Shown here: piece by piece, positions 22,014 to 32,055 of the stretch
How positions within the stretch are numbered: the first letter of the stretch is position 1
Layout of the letters: every line of letters starts with the position of its first letter
Source of the DNA: Turnera subulata
Lineage: Eukaryota; Streptophyta; Magnoliopsida; Malpighiales; Passifloraceae
Reading direction: 5' to 3'
NCBI GenBank assembly: GCA_028386065.3
Contig: JAKUCV010002736.1
Span: 62,001 to 126,000, forward strand
Length of the DNA stretch: 64,000 nucleotides
Translations under genes and position numbers: made by a program
The notes under the pieces: generated by a model
Databases searched by the model: none
What the model saw: only the letters and a program-made list of their open reading frames with translations
Told to the model about the DNA's origin: nothing

Positions 22014-23276
22014 TTAGTTCCCATCATTGTCATCATCATCATCCTCTTCATCTTCATTAGCTCCTTCTTCACCATCCTCAACATCCATTGGAGTGAAGTC
22101 CTCATCATCATTATCACCTTCATCTTCAAAATTGTAGCCATGAAGTGTGGTGTGATATGGTGGAGGATTGTAATTCACACGGGCAAAGTAAGACCGAAGA
22201 GTGTGGCCTTGTCGTTGCACTTCCGTGTCAATTCTCTCTATTGCACGTCCCATACTTGTCATGCTTAAGTGAAGGCCGTGGATGGAGTCAGCAATGGACT
22301 CAAGAGTGACTCCGGATGTTCGGCGTCGAGGGGGGACTGCACGGGAGCTTTCTGCTTGGGCAGTTCCTGGAGCTGGCTCGGAAGTTTGGTCGGGCCTTGG
22401 TTCTTCCATATATTTTCCGGTGCGGAAAGTAGCATCACTTATCGCCCATATTTTTGTGTGAGGAACCTGTGCGTCTTGCCGAGCATCAACACCTGCATTC
22501 AACAAAATATACAAGACCAAGAATGGATAGGGTAATGGATGGTCGGTGTATGCGGAGGTATAGTCCGACATGTGCATGAGCACAAATAGTGCCCAATTGA
22601 TTGGTGCATGGTGGATGATGGCATGTAGGACTTTCACATCTTCAACGGACAAGACGGTGTGATTTCCGTCTCTTGGCTTGATGACCCGGGTGAGAATGTA
22701 GAATAGAACTCGATACTCCGGGTTAATGGATTGAATGGTTGGCCTCCCGGATTTATGACGGACAAGGGTTGTGAAACCAAGCTCATTCAGAAAGGGTGGT
22801 TCATGGATGGTGGCCCAATGATCACCTCCGTAGGATGCAATATCGTCTCCCTGAAAAGGCAATCCAGCAAGCGCCCCGAATTCCTCCAATGTCATGGTAA
22901 TAGATACTCCATTGACACTAGCGGACAAGGTATCACCATCTCGTCGGAGAGTTGAGTAGAATGCTCGGATGAATTCTTCACTATATTGCCAGCCCCTATT
23001 AGTCACGAATTCCCATAATCCCGATGCTCGAAGATTTTCTTCAAGCTACGTGTAGTTCTTCTCCTTCGGGTAATCCACCGAAAGATACCGTGGAGACGCA
23101 ATTGAGCGCTTGGAGAAGAGAGACATGAAGTTATGGAGTTCGGCTCTAGTAGAGAACCAAATTGAGGTGCCTTCCACGGCAAACTGAGGAGCTGTGCTTG
23201 AAGAGCCTCCTCTTTGCTTTGATGGTCTCTCCTTAGTAGGAGATTTGCCCTTGGAAGATTTCCTCCCACCTGCCAT
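22014..23276 (-). pseudogene. Third ORF of SIRE-like copy A (putative plant transposon protein type), amber at codon 77
   Basis: Starts at ATG 23276 with a basic, Ser/Lys-rich N-terminus (MAGGRKSSKGKSPTKERPSK), then WFSTRAELHNF and PRYLSVDYPKEKNYT. A TAG follows at 23048-23046. The same frame continues without further stops to 22014 (LEENLRASGLWEF, GDDIASYGGDHW, FYILTRVIKPRDGNHT, INWALFVLMHM). A probable helical segment (IADSIHGLHLSMTSMGRAIER) and a long Asp/Glu-rich tail follow. In total 421 codons including both stops. The central part resembles the family often annotated as putative plant transposon protein. It sits where SIRE elements have an env-like gene, but I see no signal peptide or transmembrane segment. 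The same amber is in copy B. Confidence 0.75.
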
Positions 23277-23370
23277 ACTTGAGAAAAAATGAGTAGGAGA
23301 ATGATGTGGAGAGTAAGTATAGAGTGAATGAACTGTAGGAAGTGTGTAAAATGGAAGAAGGAAGCATCAC

Positions 23371-23906
23371 TTATATAGGGGAGCCAAAAATATAGCTGTT
23401 GGAGTCCTTACAACAAGCTCCAACGGCTATATTTTTTGAAATTTAACGCCTAAACATCGATGTTCTATGTTAAGACATCGATGTTTTACTCCCAACGGCT
23501 ATATTTTTTGAAAAGTGACGGCTAAACATCGATGTTCATAAGCTCAACATCGATGTTGTGAAGCCTCTGGACAAAAGCTGAAATGTCGCCAATCGAGACA
23601 ACATCGATGTTTAGCATGAGAACATCGATGTTTAAAACTACTGGATGAAAAAATTGTAATCTGAAATGATAGAAACATCGATGTCTTACCTGGAAGCATC
23701 GATGTTTAAAACTACTGGGAAGAAAAATACTTACGAACATCGATGTTTTGATACTGAACATCGATGTCTAAAGTTGCTGGTTGGGAATGGTACGAGCTGA
23801 AGTCCACTCAACATCGATGTTTGACACTCAACATCGATGTTTCACAGCCTCGGGTCCAGGCTTGTATTGGCCAAACAACGATGTTTTGTGAAACAACATC
23901 GATGTT
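23371..23906 (-). promoter_or_regulatory. Candidate internal promoter of the third ORF: palindrome array plus TATA box
   Basis: Between pol and the third ORF lie about 14 copies of AACATCGATGTT or close variants (23453-23906), arranged as seven pairs with starts about 20-22 bp apart. About 75 bp beyond the array, on the minus strand, is TATATAA (23377-23371), about 95 bp before the ATG at 23276. Two sequences matching the MSA consensus YCYAACGGYYA on the plus strand occur at 23419-23429 (TCCAACGGCTA) and 23491-23501 (CCCAACGGCTA). The layout mirrors the U3 promoter of the same element. Promoter function is inferred. Confidence 0.6.
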
Positions 23907-23970
23907 GTATAGTCTCGGCACTCTTGTTCCCCCTGTCTTTTTGCCTAAATGAGGGGTACCTGCAAAATAA

Positions 23971-24895
23971 GGATTAATGTCACATTTCGTCCCTATGTTG
24001 CCCGCTCAAATTGAAATTCGTCCTTGTGTTGAGTTTTGATTGGTTTTGATCCCTCAGTTGGTCAATTTTTTAAGGTTTTAGTCCTTTTTACCGACTTTAC
24101 CCCTAAATTCATGACTTTACTATTCATACCAGTTTACCAACTCAAAATTCGACCCAACTAACCGACCCAATCCGGAACCCCATTAAAAAATCTCCAATAA
24201 ATATATAACTCCACCTCCAAATATCAAAATTTTGGAAATCATTAAAAAAGTACAAAAATTTTTTTTTAAAAAAATTTAAAATAAAAAATCATAAAGTAAA
24301 TTATCTTTTAGTTTAAAAATTTTTTAAAATATAATTTTTTCTAGACAAGCAGAGAAAAAGCTTACCACTCTAAGTCGACTATGCCTTTTTGACTACTACT
24401 ATAAGAGGACTTGTGTGAAGAAGAAAGGAGGGAAAAAAGAAAAAAAAAACAAAAGTAGAGAAAAAATTTAAATTTGCGAATTTTTAACCTAAAAAATAAA
24501 AAGAGAAAAGAAAAATCATGTGGAGAAGAAAGTTTTAAATTTTAAAATTTTTAAAATTTTAAAATAATTTGATTTATGATTTTTAATTTTTAAAAAATTT
24601 TTAAAAAATAATTTGTATTTTTTTATGATTTTAAAATTTTTGATGTTGGGAGGTAGAGTTATTTGTTTACTGGAGATTTTTGAAAAAGATTTCGGGTTGG
24701 GTCGGTTAGTTGGGTCGAATTTCGGGTGGGTAAACTGGTTTGAACAGTAAAATACTGAATTAGGGGTTAAATTGGTAAAAAGGACTAAAACCATAAAAAA
24801 TTGACCAACTGAGGGATCAAAACCAACCAAAACTCAACACAAGGACGAATTTCAATTTGAGGAGGCAACACAGGGACGAAATGTGACATTAATCC
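23971..24895. mobile_element. Mutator-like element 3, non-autonomous
   Basis: 925 bp with long inverted ends: GGATTAATGTCACATTTCG at the left, its complement at the right (to 24895). The similarity continues inward for about 200 bp or more (GACCAACTGAGGGATCAAAA and its counterpart). Target duplication GCAAAATAA (9 bp) at 23962-23970 and 24896-24904. The centre is AT-rich with no coding sequence. It lies between pol and the palindrome array. Confidence 0.9.
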
Positions 24896-24973
24896 GCAAA
24901 ATAACTAAGAAAACACTCCGACGCTCAAGTCAGTAGTGAATGAATGTGATAAAACCATACAAAAATACATAAA

Positions 24974-27900
24974 TTAGGTCAATGTTGAGTCAAGTATTCC
25001 TAGTTCATTTCGAATTCGGAAGAATGACTCTTTCTCTAAGGGTTTCGTGAAAATATCGGCTAGTTGAAATTTTTTGTCCACAAATTCAATAGCTATGTCT
25101 CCCTTGAGAACATGATCTCTAATAAAGTGATGCCTAATGTCAATATGTTTAGTCCTTGAATGTAAGATTGGGTTTTTAGTTAGACTTATGGCACTAGTAT
25201 TGTCACACCTAAGAGGAATGTGATTAATTTTAAGACCATAATCCTCAAGTTGTTGTTTCATCCAATTGATTTGAGCACAACAACTACCAGCTGCAATGTA
25301 TTCTGCCTCGGTGGTGGATAAGGCTACACTAGCTTGTTTTTTACTAAACCAAGAAACTAAGGAGCTGCCAAATAAGTGACAAGTTCCACTAGTACTTTTA
25401 CGATCTAGTTTGCATTCGGCAAACTCCGAGTCAGAATAGCCTATGAGTTGAAGTGCAGAACCTTTAGGATACCATAGTCCAACATTAATTGTGCCTATTA
25501 GGTATTTCATAATTCTTTTAATTGCCTTAAGATGAGACTCTTTAGGACATGATTGATACCTAGCACATAAGCAAACACTAAATATAATGTCTGGCCTACT
25601 TGCATTTAAGTAGAGAAGGGATCCGATCATACCTCGATACTTTTTGACCTCAACTTCCTTACCTTTCTCATCCTTGTCTAGATATTCTGAAGTGCTCATT
25701 GGTGTGGCCATTTCCTTTGATCCATCCATTTCAAAGCGCTTAAGCAATTCCTTGCAATACTTTGATTGTGAGATGAATATGCCTTCCTTCATTTGTTTGA
25801 CTTATAGGCCCAAAAAGAAGGTCAATTCTCCCATCATGGACATCTCAAATTCGCTGGTCATCATAGCAGAGAATTCCTTACACAAAGACATGTTAGTAGC
25901 ACCGAAAATGATGTCATCTACATAAATTTGTACTAAGAGGATGTCATTGTTTTTACTTTTAATAAAGAGTGTAGTATCAACTTTCCCCCTTTTGAACCCA
26001 TTGTCCAAAAGAAATTTTCTCAAGCGTTCATACCAAGCTCTAGGAGCTTGCTTAAGACCGTAGAGTGCTTTCTTAAGTTTGAAAACATGATCAAGAAATG
26101 CATGATCTTCAAAGCCTGGGGGTTGATTAACATACACTTCTTCTTGAATGAAGCCATTTAGAAATGCACTTTTGACATCCATTTGATACAACTTAAAGTC
26201 CATTGATGATGCAAATGCAAGCCATAGGCGAATAGCTTCTAAGAGTGCAACAGGTGCATATGTTTCTTCAAAATCAATTCCCTCTTCTTGATTGTAACCT
26301 TTTGCTACTAACCTAGCTTTGTTTCTAGTTATTATGCCATTTTCATCTAGTTTATTTCTAAACACCCATTTCGTGCCAATTATTGTTTGATCAATGGGCC
26401 TTGGAACCAATTTCCAAACATCATTACGTTTGAATTGATTTAGCTCTTCTTGCATAGCCAAGGTCCAATGTTCATCATTAATTGCTTCAGAAATGGTTGT
26501 AGGCTCAATTTGTGAAACAAATGCCATATGACCTATAGTATTTCTAAGAGAATTAAGAGTACTTACCCCGCGGTTGATATCACCGATTACCGTTTCAAGA
26601 GGATGGTCTTTAAACTCTCGCCATTCTCTAGGTAATTCTTGGTTGATATCAACCGTTGTGTCTTGTGTGTTCTCCTTCGGGTTAGCTACTTCTTGTTGGG
26701 AGCTTGCCTCCGCAGAGGTGTATCCCACTTTTGGTAAGCTGCTTTGTTCTTCTTCTTCCTTATCTTCCAATGACATCTTCTCAAGTGTACCTACAAGACC
26801 ATCACAGAAATCCTTTCTCGCCAAGCGAGTATCATTTTCTGCAATCACAACTTGAGGGGACTCCTCAACACTTAAGGTACGTTTATTGAAGACTCTTTAC
26901 GCTTTGCTGCGCAATGAATAACCTAGAAAGATGCCTTCATCAGATTTTGCGTCAAATTTTCCCAAATTGTCTTTCCCATTATTATGGACGAAGCATTTGC
27001 ATCCAAAGACTCGTAAATGAGAAATGTTAGGCTTTCTTTCCTTGTATAATTCATATGGCGTTTTCATGAGTATTGGCCAAATGATTGCTCGGTTTAACAC
27101 ATAGCAAGACGTACTCACTGCATCAGCCCAGAAATACTTGGGAATTTTAGCCTCATTGAGCATTGTTCTTGCCATTTCCTCAAGACACCGATTCTTGCGT
27201 TCAACAACGCCATTTTGTTGTGGTGTCCGAGGGGCTAATCATGCTCAATGCCATGTTTATCACAAAAAGTTGAAAATTGATTGTTTTCGAATTCACCTCC
27301 ATGATAACTTCTAATGCAAGCAATTGAACAATCCTTTTCGTTTTGAACTTTCTTAAGAAAGCTCTTGAAAACGTTAAATGCTTCACTTTTATGTGTAAGA
27401 AATAAGGTCCAAGTGTATCTTGTGTAATCATCAACAATTACAAAGGCATAATAGTTACCTCCAAAACTTTTGGTTTGTGAGGGACCAAAGAGATACAATG
27501 CAAAAATTGAAGTGGTCTAGATGTTGAGACAACGTTCTTGGAATTGAACGAAGCTCTCACTTGCTTCCCCTTTTGACATGCATCACATATAGAATCCTTC
27601 TCAAATTTAATCTTTGGAATACCAACCACTAAGTCTTGAGTCACCAATTTGTTTAACATCTTCATATTAACGTGAGCTATTCTACGATGCCATAACCACA
27701 TATCATCTTCTTTGCTTATTAGACATTTTGAAAACTTTGATGAAGACTCTTCCAAGTTAACCATATAAATGTTGTCAATTCTGTCACCATGTAGAATGAT
27801 CTTATTATCACTAAGACGTTCTACGGTGCATGACTTGGAATAAAAAATCACACGATTTCCCTTGTCACATAATTGACTTATGCTCAAGAGATTGTGTTTA

Positions 27901-28452
27901 AGACCTTTAACAAGTAAAACATTATCAATGGAGGAAGATTCATTTTTACCAATCGAGCCAATACCGATGATCTTTCCTTTGTTGTTGTCTCCAAAGACAA
28001 CATTTCCTCCATTTGATGGCTTTATTTGCAAGAACTTGGATGCTTCTCCGGTCATGTGCTTGGAGCATCCGCTATCAAGGTACCAAAGTACACTTGATGC
28101 CTTCAAGCATACCTACAAAAGCAAATCAATGAGTTTTTGGTACCCAAATCTTCTTGGGTCCTTGAGTGTTAGGAGTATAGCGGTAATGAGCTTCTTCTTG
28201 CGCCCAATGCCTATGCCTAGTGAAGCAAACAGGAGCATTGTGTCCTATTCTATTGCAATAATGGCAAATAACATTTGGGTTGTGCATCCATCTAGGTTGA
28301 TAATAGTTACTATGTTGCCTATGTTTGTGCACTTTACTCTCCTTGTTTTCCTTAGGTTGAACCTTAGGTTTCCTAGGCTTAGTCTCAATTTTCTTCTTCT
28401 TAGGCTCATTTTTGAATCCTACTCCATACTTGGTTGATTGTAAATTACCCAA
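24974..28452 (-). pseudogene. SIRE-like copy A pol: protease, integrase, RT, RNase H with several lesions
   Basis: In order on the minus strand: second zinc knuckle CHYCNRIGHNAPVC; protease WYLDSGCSKHMTG (about 28085); GAG-pre-integrase HRRIAHVNMKML with CDACQKGKQVRASF; integrase core with YTRYTWTLFLTHKSEAF; integrase C-terminus (FLGYSLRSKA); RT with [26 protein letters not shown] and YVDDIIFG (about 25926-25909); RNase H with TEAEYIAAGSCC, CDNTSAISLTKN and IFTKPLEKE. Frameshifts lie near 28110, 27490 and 27235, with stops near 26895 (TAA where copy B has Tyr) and 25801 (TAA, probably from CAA). It would have copied the element; it cannot do so in one chain now. Confidence 0.9.
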
Positions 28453-28455
28453 GAG

Positions 28456-29879
28456 AGAATTTAAGTTCTTTTGAGGGGTATTAAACTTCTTTAAAGTTGT
28501 TTTAAGTTGTTCAACTTTTTCCCTTAAAGATATGCATGATGAACACTCCTTAGTTTTTGTTTCAAGTTCACCAACTTGTTCCTTTAGTGATTTACATGAT
28601 GCACATTCCTTAATTGGACTTTCCGGTTAATTAGCACTTTTCTTTTCGTAGAGTTTATTCTCTTCTTTAAGCTTTACATTTTCTTTAGACAATTTTTCCA
28701 CATCATTTTCTAAAGTTGTAATTTGTTTCTTTAAGCCCTTATTAACTTTAGAAGCAGAAATATATTCACTATAAAGCTCATCAAATGCATTTTGCAATTC
28801 TTCATGTGTAAAATCTTCACTTAGAGGAGTGGTACTTACCTCTTCCGATTCTTCTTCCTTTGCCATGAGACATAGGTTGGCCGTCTCTTCTTCATCACTG
28901 TCGGATGATTCATCGCCGGAATCGCCTCCCCAAGAAATGTATGCCCTTTGCTTCTTGTAGGGCTTCTTTTCTTTTCCCTCCTTTGCCTTGGGGCACTTAG
29001 GCTTGATGTGCCCAACCTCTCCACATCCATAGCACTTGGGTGGACCGGACATCTTTCTTCCTTTCTTTTCAAATTCCTTCTTCACGAATTTGTGGAATTT
29101 ACGGATGACAAGTCCGAGTTCTTGATCGTCATCGCTAGAGTCCGATTCAGAGAGCTCTTGCATCTTGGAGGTGGAAGCTTTGAGAGCTATGTTCTTCTTC
29201 TTTGGTTCCTGCAAAGAGGGTTTAAGAATAGTAGTTTCATAGGTTAGAAGATTACCTCTAAGACTGCCAATGGTTGTGTTCGAAGTCCCGATGTTCTCAT
29301 AGATTGCGTCGGCTTTAGAATGCCATTCGGGAGTGAGGAATCTAAGGACTTTTCTGACCAAGTCCTTGTCGGAGTAGACCTTCTTGAGAGCATGAAGGTT
29401 ATTAACGATTTTAGAGAATCGTTCGAACATCTCCTCTATTCCCTCATTCTACTTCACTCGAAAGAGTTCGTAATCTGAGTAAGGGAGTCAATTTTGGCTT
29501 CTCAAACTTGATCGGTTCCTTCGTAGGTGACCTCCAGCTTATCCCACATTTCTTTTGCGGTTGTGCAGCAAGAGATTTTCCGGTAATCATCGGGGCTGAC
29601 AGCATAATAGAGCATGTTGATTGATTTGGCATTGTTTTCAACCATCATAATGTCTGCAGCGTTATACTCCTCCTCCGTCTTTGGCACTATGGTTTCACCA
29701 ACTTTCTTCGTCGGAATTTGCTCTCCGATCTTCATGATTCGCCAAAGAGCATAGTTGCTGGATTAGAGGAAGAATCTCATCCTCTCCTTCCAGTAGTTGT
29801 AGTTGGTACCATCAAAGAGCGGTGGACGAGTGGTTGATTGTCCTTCGAAGAGTCCTACATAATTACTTGATGAAGCCAT
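28456..29879 (-). pseudogene. SIRE-like copy A gag, broken
   Basis: Starts at ATG 29879 (MASSSNYVGLFEGQSTTRPP, then LFDGTNY). A stop follows near 29765 (FFL then TAG), then EEEYNAADIMMVENNAKSIN and CCTTAKEMWDKLE. A frameshift near 29500 leads to MFERFSKIVNNLHALKK, LRFLTPEWHSKADAIYENI, the zinc knuckle CYGCGEVGHIKPKC and an acidic segment DSGDESSDSDEEE. A long coiled-coil-like region with repeated CxSCxSL modules (GECSSC-type in copy B) ends it. It is the nucleocapsid/capsid precursor of the element. Confidence 0.85.
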
Positions 29880-29934
29880 GGAAAGTTTCTCTCAAACAGT
29901 TAAGTCTTTCAAAGAGTTAGGCTCCGCTACCAAT

Positions 29935-31536
29935 TGTTAGAACGAGTGCCCTACGCTAGAGGGGGGTGAATAGCGTTTTATGAACAAAATCAAAAACTTG
30001 CAGGAAATAATTGCAGAATTGAAAGAATGAAGGACACACCGAATTTTATACTGGTTCACACACACAACTTGTGTGGCTAATCCAGTCCTCCGAGAGACTC
30101 TCTCGAAGATTTCACTATCTAGGTTAAGCTTTCGGGTGCTTAACAAACCGTATACAAACACAGAGCTCGAGTCACACGAAACTCTACTTGCTTGAAGATA
30201 CCTCACTTCAAGACTTCTCTCAAGAAAGAAAACACTCTTCCTATGAGTTACTACAAGGGAACAATCCTCCCTTAAGGTGTATAAACAATACTTAAAATCA
30301 CTCAAACAAAAGCTCTCTCAAAGAGTGGATATGAGTAACAAATAAAGCTCTATAAAGGCAACTCTCAATTCTCAAGGAAATTGGCTCATAAAAATGTGAA
30401 TGATGTATAACAATTGATGCTTAAAATGTAGAGAGTTGATTGTTATTAATCAGAGATGTAAATCCTCTATTTATATGTCTCAAAACATGTATGATTGTTA
30501 TGGAATCAATCCAAAACACCTTTAGACAAAATAACATGGGGAGTTGAAAAAGGTGTCTGCTCACAACGGCACAACATCGATGTTCAAACTTAGAACATCG
30601 ATGTTTGGCCAGTAAACTTGAATTATTTGGACCAACGGTCATGAGAACATCGATGTTTACCAAAGGAACATCGATTTTTTGCCAGTAAATATGAATTATT
30701 TAGTCCAACGGTCACTAGAACATCGTTGTTTACTCAATGAAAATCGATGTTCATTTGGTTCGGCAAAATCGTTTTAAACCTGATGATCATGGGAACATCG
30801 ATGTTTACTTGTAGAATACCGATGTTCATTTGGTTCTATGAAATCATTTTGAAGCTGATCATCATGGAACTTCGATGTTTACCTGAAAAACATCGATGTT
30901 TACTTGAAGAACATCGATGTTGACTTGAAGAACATCGATGTTCATTTGGTTCTATAAAATCATTTTTGCTTCGGCGAAAATCAATTTAAAGATATCAATT
31001 GATGGAACATCGATGTTCATTTGGTTCTGCAAAATCATTTTTAGTTCGGTGAAAATCAATTTAAAGATATCAATTGATGGAACATCGATGTCTCAAATTT
31101 GAACATCGATGTTTTGCTGTTGCAAAACATTTTTCAAGTGCAACGGTCATGAGAACATCGATGTTTGGGATGCCAACATCGATGTTCTGAGCTACTGCCT
31201 ATTTTGATAGATTGTTTAAAGGCAGGAACATCGATGTCTAAAATCAGAACATCGATGTTCATTGCTCAAAAAGCATTTCATGATTGAAAGGATGCTATTG
31301 AATGCATGAGTAAAATTGATTTTGTTTTGAGCCAATGTCTTAGAAGAATTGAGTGTCTAACCTTTGTACAATTTGAGTTCCTAACTCTTCTTGCTTGTTA
31401 CTTCAATACTTGTGCTCTTTTCTCTTTTTGCTCTTTGATTGATTTCTTTTTGCTTCAAGGTTGTCATCAATTGAGTCATGCTTGGTTTGTCAATATCAAA
31501 ACCCTGAAATGAGACAAGGAGGCATGAGTTCTAACA
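29935..31536 (-). repeat. 5' LTR of SIRE-like copy A
   Basis: 1602 bp, transcribed leftwards. U3 holds the palindrome array (31262-30570). The TATA box TATAAATA is at 30475-30468, about 100 bp beyond the array, and the rest is R/U5. A 75-bp unit containing a palindrome is tandemly repeated around 31005-31082, which explains the length difference from the 3' LTR. The primer binding site TGGTAGCGGAGCC follows, about 29933-29921. Confidence 0.92.
30570..31262. promoter_or_regulatory. AACATCGATGTT palindrome array upstream of TATA box (5' LTR of copy A)
   Basis: About 18-20 copies, exact or with one or two changes, of the 12-bp perfect palindrome AACATCGATGTT. Most come in pairs whose starts are about 20-23 bp apart, and the pairs recur roughly every 65-80 bp. 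The array ends about 100 bp before the TATA box at 30468-30475, in the direction of transcription. The 3' LTR carries the same array at 20862-21481. YCYAACGGYYA-type sequences lie between the pairs (TCCAACGGTCA about 30712-30722, ACCAACGGTCA about 30640-30650). A role as enhancer or repressor-binding array is inferred from position only. Confidence 0.75.
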
Positions 31537-31813
31537 CAGCCAACCCGCCTTCGTCCTCCTCACGTCGCGCCGTGGCCGAGCTTCTCCTTCCTCGTGCTGC
31601 AGTCCGGTACGCCGTGTTAGGGGTGAGTTGACCCGATGCGGTTGCGAGCTGGACTTGGGGCCGAACTGGGTCCATGGGTGGGCCTGAGTGTTTGGCCAAT
31701 GCTTTGAACCATAGGCCTGCTCATGGACTTGCATGTGGGCTGGCCAATTATTCACATCAATATAAATGCCCTGCCCAGAATTGGATTAACATCAAAGATA
31801 GTAATATGCATGA

Positions 31814-31840
<27 letters not shown>

Positions 31841-31844
<4 letters not shown>

Positions 31845-31924
31845 TTGTTATTATTATTATTATACCTCCATATTATATATATATATATATAATATGGAGG
31901 TATAATAATAATAATAACAATAAT
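31841..31924. repeat. Perfect 84-bp AT-rich palindrome
   Basis: The left arm 31841-31874 is the exact reverse complement of the right arm 31891-31924 (34 bp each, containing TACCTCCATATT and AATATGGAGGTA). The 16-bp centre is an AT dinucleotide tract and is also self-complementary. The 5' LTR of the same element has only the right arm, so the palindrome arose in this copy. Confidence 0.9.
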
Positions 31925-32055
31925 AATAACACGGTACAATATACTATTATATGCACATAACGTGTATATATATACATATACATAAATACCAAATATATAA
32001 AATCAGGTATAAATAATATTTATGTGCAATAATCAAATTACGAAAATAGATAATT

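Larger units (their letters stand above)
20225..31536 (-). mobile_element. SIRE-like Ty1/copia element, copy A, with third ORF
   Basis: Flanked by CAGCC (20220-20224 and 31537-31541). LTRs at 20225-21752 and 29935-31536 start TGTTAGAAC and end TTCTAACA. On the minus strand the order is 5' LTR (31536-29935), primer binding site (29933-29922), gag (29879-28456), pol (28452-24974), a MULE insertion (24895-23971), a palindrome array with TATA box, a third ORF (23276-22014), polypurine tract (AAAAAGGGGGAAAT, about 21768-21753) and 3' LTR. Copia order with a third ORF after RNase H is the SIRE/Maximus layout. The LTRs differ at only about 2% in the stretch I compared, so it is young, yet gag and pol already carry frameshifts and stops. 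Confidence 0.9.

Noticed and set aside
22014..23276. Retroviral-type envelope gene
   Set aside because: Position after pol is env-like, but no signal peptide, transmembrane anchor or cleavage motif is visible. Better described as a third ORF of putative plant transposon protein type.
23522..23761. Minus-strand ORF with repeated NIDV and KHRC peptides
   Set aside because: The peptides are translations of AACATCGATGTT in different frames. The DNA motif, not a protein, is repeated.
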